Source of the DNA: Bacillota bacterium
Lineage (GTDB): Bacteria > Bacillota > Clostridia > Oscillospirales > QAMX01
Reading direction: 5' to 3'
Assembly (NCBI GenBank): GCA_029778935.1
Contig: JAKPBM010000120.1
Span: 1-7,212 of the forward strand
Length of the DNA stretch: 7,212 nucleotides
The notes under the pieces are model-generated. The model searched no databases and was not told the DNA's origin. It worked only from the letters and a program-made list of their open reading frames with translations. Made by a program: the position numbers and the translations under genes. Of this stretch, positions 1 to 5,025 are shown one piece after another; the stretch's first letter is position 1; each line of letters begins with the position of its first letter.

Positions 1-2229
1 GGCTTTGTCGGCGGCACGGTGAGAAACGGCGGAAGGCGAAAGGCCGATGCCATCACCGGCCGGGACATCGTAACCCTCGACCTCGACCGCATCCCTGCCG
101 GCGGCACCCAGGACGTGCTGCGCCGCGTGGACGGCCTGACCTGCGGCTACTGCGTCTACTCCACCCGCAAGCACAGCGAGGCCGGCCCGCGCCTAAGAGT
201 CCTTCTGCCGCTGGACCGCACCGTCACCGCCGACGAGCACGAGCCCATCGCCAGAAAAGCCGCCTGGCTCATTGACCCCGCCATGGAGATGTTCGACCCA
301 AGCACCTTCGAGCCGTCGCGGCTCATGTACTGGCCGTCCTGCTGCGCCGACAGCCAATACATATACGCCTACGGGGACAAGCCCTTCCTCTCCGCCGACG
401 GGATGCTGGCGCTGTACGACGACTGGCGGGACGTGTCCTCCTGGCCGCAAACACCCGGTACGCAGGACGCGCCGAAGAAGCTGGCCGCCAAGCAGGGCGA
501 CCCGACGGCAAAAGAGGGCGTCGTCGGCGCCTTCTGCCGGGTGTATGACATTTACCGCGCCATCGAGGAGCTCATCCCGGGCACATACGAGCCCTGTGGA
601 CCCAACCGGTACACCTACACCGGCGGCAGCACAACCGGCGGCGCCGTGGTCTACGACAACGGGCTGTTTCTGTACTCCCACCACGCCACCGACCCCTGTG
701 GCGGACGGCTGGTCAACGCCTTCGACCTGGTGCGCCTGCACAAGTTCGGTGAACTGGATAACGATGCCAAGCCCGACACGCCGACGAACCGGCTTCCCTC
801 CTACGAGGCCATGTGTCGGTTTGCCGTGGCTGACGAGCAGGTGGCCGCCCTGCTGAAACAGGAGCGGTACGAAAAGGCGGCGCAAACGTTCCGTACTACG
901 CCTGCGGGATCAGGCGGCGACTGGGTCAGTAGGCTGGAAGTCAACGGCCAGGGCGTGCCCCAGCGGACGCTGAATAACTACAAGCTCATCCTTTCAAATG
1001 ACCCGCAGCTGGCCGGCAAAATCCGGCTAAACCTGTTCACCGGCCGCATCGACGTGACGGGCGAGCTGCCCTGGCCGCGTCCGGCCGGCAACGTCTGGAC
1101 GGACGCGGACACCACGCAGCTGCGGGCGTATCTGGAGCCGCTGTGCGGCAAGACCAACAAGAACGACATCGCCGACGCGGTGGAAGCCTGCGCCAGCGAA
1201 CAGGCCTACCACCCCGTACGGGACTACCTGACGTCCCTTCAATGGGACGGGCGGCCGCGGCTGGACACCCTTTTCATCGACTACCTGGGCGCCTGCGACT
1301 GTGACTACACCCGGGCAGTTACGCGGAAAAGCTTTGTCGCCGCCGTGGCAAGGGTGATGACGCCGGGGGTCAAGTACGACACGATGCCCGTGCTGATCGG
1401 ACCGCAGGGGCGGCACAAATCGACCATCCTGGCCAAAATGGGCGGCGTGTGGTTCAGCGACAGCCTGCGCACCTTTGAGGGCAAAGAAGCTATGGAAACC
1501 ATTCAGGGCACGTGGATTAACGAGATTGGCGAGATGCAGGCCATGGAGCGGTCGGAAATCAACGCCGTCAAGGCCTTTTTGAGCAAGCAGGTGGATTACT
1601 TCCGCGCCGCCTACGGCCGCCACGTGACGGAGAAGCCTCGGCAGTGCGTGTTTTTCGGCACGACGAACACAAGAGACTGCCTGCGTGACATCACCGGCGG
1701 CCGGCGCTTCTGGCCGATTGACATTGACGTGCAGCAGCGGACAAAGGACGTGTTTTTGCACCTGGACGACGAGCGCGACCAGATCTGGGCGGAAGCGTAC
1801 GTACGGTGGCAGATGGGGGAACCGCTGTACTTGTCCAAAGAGCTGGAGAGGGAAGCCGCCAGGGAGCAGGAGAGCCACCGGGAGCGGCACCCGTGGGAAG
1901 GCCCCATCGAAGCGTTCGTGGCGAAACGGATACCCGAGGACTGGGAAGACTGGGATTTGACGCGGAGACGGCTGTTCTGGGCAGGCGGAATGCGGTACGA
2001 CGGCAAACTGGTGGAGCGGAGACGCGTTAGCGCGGTGGAAATCTGGTGCGAGATGCTGAACCGGGACAAGAGCGAACTGACGCAGCGGATTACACGGGAA
2101 ATCAACCAACTGCTGGAGCGGATGGAAGGGTGGACAAGCATAAACGGGGCGCGGCGATTTGGCGAGCCATATGGAAACCAGCGCGGCTTTGAGCGGATTG
2201 TGGCTACAGATTTGACTACAGATTGCTGA
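1..2229 (+). CDS. Phage replicative primase-like/VapE-type AAA+ helicase, 5' end outside the window
   Basis: This is probably the replication initiator and helicase of the phage, with primase-like and SF3-like modules on one chain. Residues below count from the GTG at 19, but the frame is open to base 1 (G-F-V-G-G-T precedes it) and that stretch looks like family sequence, so the true start lies upstream. The N-terminal part has a D-x-D motif (D21, D23), a Y-S-T-R-K-H-S motif (H52) and F-D-P-S-T-F-E near 91-97, a pattern like archaeo-eukaryotic primase/PrimPol folds. The VapE-type AAA+ domain has a Walker A G-P-Q-G-R-H-K-S-T (461-469), an acidic W-I-N-E-I-G-E motif (499-505) as Walker B, sensor 1 G-T-T-N (547-550) and G-G-R-R-F-W (560-565) with a probable arginine finger. 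The C-terminus carries R-V-S-A-V-E-I-W and Y-G-N-Q-R-G-F (718-724), as in VapE proteins. The helicase call is firm. Primase activity is inferred. Confidence 0.9.
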   Translation, partial: GFVGGTVRNGGRRKADAITGRDIVTLDLDRIPAGGTQDVLRRVDGLTCGYCVYSTRKHSEAGPRLRVLLPLDRTVTADEHEPIARKAAWLIDPAMEMFDPSTFEPSRLMYWPSCCADSQYIYAYGDKPFLSADGMLALYDDWRDVSSWPQTPGTQDAPKKLAAKQGDPTAKEGVVGAFCRVYDIYRAIEELIPGTYEPCGPNRYTYTGGSTTGGAVVYDNGLFLYSHHATDPCGGRLVNAFDLVRLHKFGELDNDAKPDTPTNRLPSYEAMCRFAVADEQVAALLKQERYEKAAQTFRTTPAGSGGDWVSRLEVNGQGVPQRTLNNYKLILSNDPQLAGKIRLNLFTGRIDVTGELPWPRPAGNVWTDADTTQLRAYLEPLCGKTNKNDIADAVEACASEQAYHPVRDYLTSLQWDGRPRLDTLFIDYLGACDCDYTRAVTRKSFVAAVARVMTPGVKYDTMPVLIGPQGRHKSTILAKMGGVWFSDSLRTFEGKEAMETIQGTWINEIGEMQAMERSEINAVKAFLSKQVDYFRAAYGRHVTEKPRQCVFFGTTNTRDCLRDITGGRRFWPIDIDVQQRTKDVFLHLDDERDQIWAEAYVRWQMGEPLYLSKELEREAAREQESHRERHPWEGPIEAFVAKRIPEDWEDWDLTRRRLFWAGGMRYDGKLVERRRVSAVEIWCEMLNRDKSELTQRITREINQLLERMEGWTSINGARRFGEPYGNQRGFERIVATDLTTDC

Positions 2230-2319
2230 CTACTCTTGCTACACCCCAAACTGGAAAGTGTAGTCAGATTTTTCCTTAGAGCGCCAAGGGATGCAACAGA
2301 TACTACAGATACTACAGTT
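2204..2319 (+). repeat. Iteron-like CTACAGAT octamer repeats
   Basis: The octamer CTACAGAT occurs exactly at 2204-2211, 2216-2223 and 2303-2310, with one-mismatch copies at 2294-2301 (CAACAGAT) and 2312-2319 (CTACAGTT). The three downstream copies are spaced exactly 9 bases apart and form a short tandem array. The first two overlap the 3' end of the helicase gene and are 12 bases apart. All copies have the same orientation. Arrays like this beside a replication initiator gene are typical of initiator binding sites, but no binding protein can be proven from sequence. Confidence 0.55.
2226..2267 (+). terminator. Stem-loop overlapping the helicase stop codon, possible weak terminator
   Basis: CTGACTAC (2226-2233) pairs perfectly with GTAGTCAG (2260-2267) across a 26-base loop and is followed by ATTTTTCC. 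A competing inner stem pairs CTACAC (2239-2244) with GTGTAG (2258-2263). The 8-bp AT-containing stem and long loop make it a weak intrinsic terminator. It could equally be an attenuator or a protein-binding inverted repeat in the proposed origin. The stop codon TGA (2227-2229) is inside the left arm. Confidence 0.4.
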
Positions 2320-2369
2320 GATGAATAGGAAAAGAAATTTGAGAGGTTAGAGAGAAATATTTCCGCCTA

Positions 2370-2406
2370 ACGCGCCTGTGCGCGTATATATATACGCGCG
2401 CGCGTG
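2370..2406. other. Alternating purine-pyrimidine tract with 20-bp perfect palindrome
   Basis: Bases 2377-2406 alternate strictly between pyrimidine and purine for 30 bases. The tract includes a perfect palindrome at 2380-2399: GCGCG, then ten bases of alternating T and A, then CGCGC. An overlapping small hairpin pairs ACGCGC (2370-2375) with GCGCGT (2380-2385) across a CTGT loop. Such DNA melts easily at the TA core and can extrude as a cruciform or adopt Z-form under negative supercoiling. It lies between the octamer repeats and the nuclease gene. The sequence is directly visible; the role is inferred. Confidence 0.6.
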
Positions 2407-2426
2407 AAAGTGTGGAATCTGTTGTC

Positions 2427-2434
2427 AAGGGAGG
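2427..2434 (+). promoter_or_regulatory. Ribosome binding site fixing the VRR-NUC start
   Basis: AAGGGAGG ends 7 bases before the GTG at 2442. This favours 2442 over the in-frame GTG at 2412, which would place this site inside the coding sequence. Confidence 0.8.
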
Positions 2435-2441
2435 TTTCGCC

Positions 2442-2741
2442 GTGCGCGAGAAGGACATCGAGCAATACCTGACCACCAGGGTTAAAGCGCTGGGCGGCAG
2501 GGCGTATAAATTCGTTTCGCCGGGGAATGCGGGCGTGCCCGACCGGCTGGTCTGCCTGCCGGGCGGCCGGGCGGTGTTCGCCGAGTTGAAGGCGCCGGGC
2601 CGTCGGCCGACAGCACTGCAGAAAGCGCAGATTGCAAGACTGGACAAGTTGGGGTTTGCCACCTACATACTCGACAGCAAAGAGGCGGTGGACGGCTTCC
2701 TCGACGCCATTCAGCAGGAGGCGGCGAAGCGTGAGGTTTGA
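2442..2741 (+). CDS. VRR-NUC domain nuclease
   Basis: A 99-residue stand-alone VRR-NUC protein of the PD-(D/E)xK nuclease superfamily, starting at a GTG with a strong ribosome binding site. The expected metal-binding core is complete: E7 in the first helix, G-V-P-D (31-34, D34), A-E-L-K (47-50, E48 and K50) and L-Q (59-60). Stand-alone phage versions are this short. It would cut DNA, probably at branched or recombining structures, but the substrate is not readable from sequence. Its last 11 bases overlap the start of the SNF2 helicase gene, so the two are probably translated together and may act as a helicase-nuclease pair; this pairing recurs in many Firmicutes phages. No fusion or damage is visible. 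Confidence 0.9.
   Translation: MREKDIEQYLTTRVKALGGRAYKFVSPGNAGVPDRLVCLPGGRAVFAELKAPGRRPTALQKAQIARLDKLGFATYILDSKEAVDGFLDAIQQEAAKREV
2716..2721 (+). promoter_or_regulatory. Ribosome binding site fixing the SNF2 helicase start
   Basis: AGGAGG lies inside the end of the nuclease gene, 9 bases before the GTG at 2731. It supports that start over the longer reading from 2632, whose extra residues are out-of-frame nuclease sequence rich in Arg and Ser and unlike any helicase. Confidence 0.75.
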
Positions 2742-4107
2742 ACCGCTGCCGTATCAGCAGTACTGCATCGACCGGCTTGTCCACGACCCGGCCGTGGGGC
2801 TGTTCCTAGAGATGGGTTTGGGCAAGACCGTCATCACCCTGACGGCCATCAACGAGCTGCGGTATTACCGCTTCGCCGTCAGCCGCGTACTGGTCATCGC
2901 CCCGAAAAAGGTGGCCGAAGCCACCTGGAGCCGGGAAGCGGCCAAGTGGGATCACCTGCGGCACCTGCGGGTTATTCCCGTGCTGGGCAGCCAGGCAAAG
3001 CGCGTCCGGGCGTTGAATACGCCGGGCGACGTCTGGGTCATCAACCGGGAGAATGTGCCGTGGCTGGTGGAATACTACCGCAACGCCTGGCCCTTCGACA
3101 TGGTGGTCATCGACGAGAGCACCAGCTTCAAAAGCCACCAGGCGAAACGGTTCAAGGCGCTGACGTGGGTGCGGCCGCATATGCAGCGGGTTGTCCTGCT
3201 GACCGGCACGCCGGCGCCTAACGGGCTGCTGGACTTGTGGTCGCAAATCTACCTGCTGGACCAGGGAGAGCGGCTGGGCAAATACATCACCCACTTCCGG
3301 GAGCGGTACTTCGAGCCGGATCAGCGCAACGCCCACCAGGTGTTCAGCTACGCGCCAAAGCCCGGCGCCGACGAGAAAATCCGGCGGTTGATTGGCGACA
3401 TCTGCGTGAGCATGAAGGCCGAGGACTACCTGCAGTTGCCGGACATGGTGACAAACGACATCCCCGTCGTGCTGGACCCGGCGGCAAAGCGTCTGTACGA
3501 CAAGCTGGAACGGGAGATGCTGTTGCAGGTGGACGAAAGCACCATCGACGCAGGCACGGCGGCGGTCTTGTCCAACAAGCTGCTGCAACTTTGCAACGGG
3601 GCGGTGTACGACGAGAACCGAAACGTGGTGGAAATCCACGGATGCAAAATCGAGGCCTTTCGCGAGCTACTGGAACAGCTGAACGGCCAGCCGGCGCTGG
3701 TGTTCTACAACTTCCGGCACGACGCCGACCGCATTGAGAAAGCCTTGGCCGGAAGCAACCTTCGTGTCCGAAGGCTTGCAGGACCTGCTGACCAGCAGGA
3801 CTGGAACGAACGGAAAATCGACGTGCTGCTGGCCCATCCGGCCAGCACGGCCTACGGGCTAAACCTGCAGGACGGCGGGAATCACGTGATCTGGTTCGGG
3901 CTGAACTGGTCGCTGGAGCTGTACCAGCAGGCCAACAAGCGGCTGCACCGCATGGGGCAAAAGCAGAAGGTGATTGTGCACCACTTGTCTGTTGTCGGCG
4001 GACGGGACGAGGACGTGGCGGCGGCGCTGGCGGACAAAGGCGCTACGCAGGACAGGCTGATAGAGAGTTTGAAGGCAAGAATCGAGAAGGCGAGGGCGAG
4101 TGTATGA
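2731..4107 (+). CDS. SNF2-family DEAD/DEAH-like helicase (superfamily 2 ATPase)
   Basis: A 458-residue SF2 ATPase of the SNF2 type that would translocate on double-stranded DNA. The chain opens with the Q-like motif E-P-L-P-Y-Q-Q-Y (4-11), then Walker A M-G-L-G-K-T (28-33), Walker B D-E-S-T (128-131) followed by the SNF2-typical F-K, and motif III L-T-G-T-P-A-P-N (157-164). The second RecA-like domain has A-L-V-F-Y-N-F (motif IV region), A-Y-G-L-N-L-Q (motif V) and Q-Q-A-N-K-R-L-H-R-M-G-Q (399-410, motif VI with R404 and R407). No extra DNA-binding or chromatin-type domain is attached, so this is the minimal phage form. The start overlaps the VRR-NUC gene by 11 bases and the stop overlaps the next start as ATGA. 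A role in replication-associated repair or recombination with the neighbouring nuclease is inferred. Confidence 0.93.
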   Translation: MRFEPLPYQQYCIDRLVHDPAVGLFLEMGLGKTVITLTAINELRYYRFAVSRVLVIAPKKVAEATWSREAAKWDHLRHLRVIPVLGSQAKRVRALNTPGDVWVINRENVPWLVEYYRNAWPFDMVVIDESTSFKSHQAKRFKALTWVRPHMQRVVLLTGTPAPNGLLDLWSQIYLLDQGERLGKYITHFRERYFEPDQRNAHQVFSYAPKPGADEKIRRLIGDICVSMKAEDYLQLPDMVTNDIPVVLDPAAKRLYDKLEREMLLQVDESTIDAGTAAVLSNKLLQLCNGAVYDENRNVVEIHGCKIEAFRELLEQLNGQPALVFYNFRHDADRIEKALAGSNLRVRRLAGPADQQDWNERKIDVLLAHPASTAYGLNLQDGGNHVIWFGLNWSLELYQQANKRLHRMGQKQKVIVHHLSVVGGRDEDVAAALADKGATQDRLIESLKARIEKARASV

Positions 4108-4412
4108 ACAAACTGATGTTTGAGCGGATTATTAGTGAACAGATCAACAAGTGTTTCGACATACTGTGCGCTAAGGCAAAAGAGTATGCGACCGAAGATC
4201 GGTTGCACAACTTCAAACAGGCCGCACACCTGCAGCGGTGCACGCCTATCCAGGCGTTGGCGGGCATGATGGCTAAGCACACCGTTTGCGTGTACGACAT
4301 GTGCGTGAGTGGGAACAACTATCCGCAGGCAATATGGGATGAGAAAATCACAGACAGCATTAACTACCTGCTGCTTCTGGCGGCGTTGTTACGTGAGGAG
4401 GAAAGAGTTTGA
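4104..4412 (+). CDS. DUF1599 / nucleotide modification-associated domain 1-like protein
   Basis: A 102-residue protein beginning at the ATG of an ATGA overlap with the SNF2 gene; no strong ribosome binding site of its own is seen, so translation is probably coupled. It matches a small family common in Firmicutes phages, recognisable by A-K-x-K-E-Y-A near 23-29, R-L-H-N-F-K-Q-A-A (33-41), T-P-I-Q-A-L-A-G-M-M-A-K-H (47-59) and W-D-E-K-I-T-D-S-I-N-Y (78-88). The family has been called Nmad1 because some members sit near DNA base-modification genes, but no modification enzyme is visible here. The helical pattern with a late E-K-x-x-D-x-x-N-Y recalls MazG-like nucleotide pyrophosphohydrolases; that is only a resemblance. 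Function is unknown. Confidence 0.8.
   Translation: MNKLMFERIISEQINKCFDILCAKAKEYATEDRLHNFKQAAHLQRCTPIQALAGMMAKHTVCVYDMCVSGNNYPQAIWDEKITDSINYLLLLAALLREEERV
4396..4401 (+). promoter_or_regulatory. Ribosome binding site for the 34-residue membrane miniprotein
   Basis: A perfect AGGAGG lies 7 bases before the TTG at 4409. It sits inside the end of the DUF1599-like gene, where no other start codon at proper spacing would use it. It is the main evidence that the miniprotein is real. Confidence 0.65.
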
Positions 4413-4513
4413 ATCTTGCTGATATTCTCGTACAGTATCTGTCACTAGGTATTTTGATAATTAACATCTTCCAGCTTTTTGTCGCAATCAAGGCGTTGCG
4501 AAGAAAGAGGTGA
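4409..4513 (+). CDS. 34-residue single-pass membrane miniprotein
   Basis: A short gene starting at TTG (4409), which overlaps the previous stop as TTGA, and ending at TGA (4511-4513). It has a perfect AGGAGG 7 bases upstream and ends 4 bases before the next gene's ATG, so it fills the gap between two sure genes exactly. The product is almost wholly hydrophobic from I6 to I27 (runs such as L-G-I-L-I-I and F-Q-L-F-V-A-I) and ends in a basic cluster K28-A-L-R-R-K-R34. This predicts one membrane segment with the C-terminus on the cytoplasmic side. The stretch is lower in GC than its neighbours. No family is recognised and no function is offered; a holin-like role would be guesswork, because holins usually lie near endolysin genes. 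Confidence 0.65.
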   Translation: MNLADILVQYLSLGILIINIFQLFVAIKALRRKR

Positions 4514-4517
4514 CCGG

Positions 4518-4922
4518 ATGACAGCCAAGGAATTTCTTTCCCGGTACAAGACCATCGACCGGGAGATCGACTGCATGATGGCGGAACTGGGCCGGCTGCG
4601 GGCGCTGATGTATCAGACCGGCAGCAGCGCAAACGCCCATCCGCGAAGAAGGGGAAAACAATCCGGCGCGAGTTTCGAGAAAATCGTCGCCAAGTACATA
4701 GACCTGGAGAACGCCATGAACGAGAAAATCGACCAGCTGCTGGACGTCAAGGCGGAGATTGAACAGGCCATCGATCGTGTGGAAGACGACACGCTGCGGT
4801 TGCTGCTTCGGCTGCGGTACATGAAGGGGATGACGTGGGAACGGATCGCGCTGGAAATGCATTACAGCTATATGCACGTATGTCGCCTGCATAGACTGGC
4901 GTTGCAGAAAGTAAAAATGTGA
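4518..4922 (+). CDS. DUF1492 / RinA-ArpU-like phage transcription regulator (sigma-70 region 4-like HTH)
   Basis: A 134-residue regulator of the type that controls late genes in Firmicutes phages. The ATG at 4518 is chosen because AAAGAGGTGA (4504-4513) stands just before it; the longer TTG start at 4479 would absorb that site. Residues 1-33 and about 52-91 are charged heptad-like helices, likely coiled coil, separated by a basic P-R-R-R-G-K linker (42-47). The C-terminal part, E-D-D-T-L-R-L-L-L-R-L-R-Y (89-101) then M-T-W-E-R-I-A-L-E-M-H-Y-S-Y-M-H-V-C-R-L-H-R-L-A (105-128 region), is a sigma region 4-like helix-turn-helix with V121-R123-H125 on the recognition helix. It lies just upstream of a promoter candidate, a hairpin and the packaging genes, which fits a late switch. 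Direct control of those genes is inferred. Confidence 0.88.
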   Translation: MTAKEFLSRYKTIDREIDCMMAELGRLRALMYQTGSSANAHPRRRGKQSGASFEKIVAKYIDLENAMNEKIDQLLDVKAEIEQAIDRVEDDTLRLLLRLRYMKGMTWERIALEMHYSYMHVCRLHRLALQKVKM

Positions 4923-4927
4923 TAGAA

Positions 4928-4936
4928 TGTTATACT
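4928..4936 (+). promoter_or_regulatory. Candidate extended -10 promoter
   Basis: TGTTATACT is an extended -10 element: TG, one base, then TATACT, five of six matches to TATAAT. It sits just after the DUF1492 stop in an AT-rich patch. No good -35 hexamer lies at normal spacing (the nearest, TTGCAG at 4902-4907, is 23 bases away). It may therefore need the extended -10 alone or an activator such as the adjacent regulator. Confidence 0.35.
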
Positions 4937-4973
4937 CATAATCTGTTAACATTAAACTGGACAAGAAAACAAC

Positions 4974-5003
4974 AATGGCCGCTTCCAATCAGAAGCGGCC
5001 ATT
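4974..5003 (+). terminator. 12-bp perfect hairpin between the regulator and the packaging-side genes
   Basis: AATGGCCGCTTC (4974-4985) pairs perfectly with GAAGCGGCCATT (4992-5003) around a CAATCA loop. On the + strand it is followed by TGGTTGAAAAGG, with no real U-tract, so it is a poor intrinsic terminator for rightward transcripts. Read on the - strand, it is followed by a U-rich run (GTTGTTTTCTTG), so it could stop leftward transcription. The ribosome binding site of the next gene begins only 8 bases after the stem, so the hairpin may also protect the 5' end of that mRNA or mark a processing site. Confidence 0.6.
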
Positions 5004-5010
5004 TGGTTGA

Positions 5011-5018
5011 AAAGGAGG
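5011..5018 (+). promoter_or_regulatory. Ribosome binding site fixing the TTG start of the phosphoesterase gene
   Basis: AAAGGAGG ends 7 bases before the TTG at 5026. No in-frame ATG or GTG stands at similar spacing, so the rare TTG start is well supported. Confidence 0.8.
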
Positions 5019-5025
5019 CGTACCG

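Noticed and set aside
193..885. Antisense open frame of about 230 codons
   Set aside because: It is opposite the primase-like part of the first gene, is V- and G-rich, and shows no motif or plausible neighbour relationship.
1027..2109. Long open frame on the - strand opposite the helicase gene
   Set aside because: It lies wholly antisense to a well-supported gene with intact motifs. GC-rich third positions commonly open such frames, and its product is low-complexity in P, V, L, H and R with no recognisable motif.
2294..2319. CRISPR-like short repeat array
   Set aside because: The 9-base spacing leaves no spacers and the repeat is only 8-9 bases, which fits iterons or a microsatellite and not CRISPR.
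2339..2367. Possible promoter with TTGAGA at 2339-2344
   Set aside because: The -35-like hexamer is good, but no TATAAT-like hexamer lies 16-18 bases downstream; AATATT at 2357 is only 12 bases away.
2632..2730. Longer N-terminus for the SNF2 helicase
   Set aside because: These codons are the nuclease gene in another frame and give an R/S/T-rich peptide. The GTG at 2731 has a proper AGGAGG and begins with family-like sequence.
2806..3639. Antisense open frame opposite the SNF2 helicase
   Set aside because: It fully overlaps conserved helicase motifs on the other strand and has composition typical of antisense frames in GC-rich DNA.
4409..4513. Calling the membrane miniprotein a holin
   Set aside because: No endolysin is nearby, and one hydrophobic segment with a basic tail is not specific enough to assign lysis function.
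4479..4517. Longer N-terminus for the DUF1492 regulator from a TTG
   Set aside because: It overlaps the miniprotein, lacks a ribosome binding site, and would bury the good site that serves the ATG at 4518.
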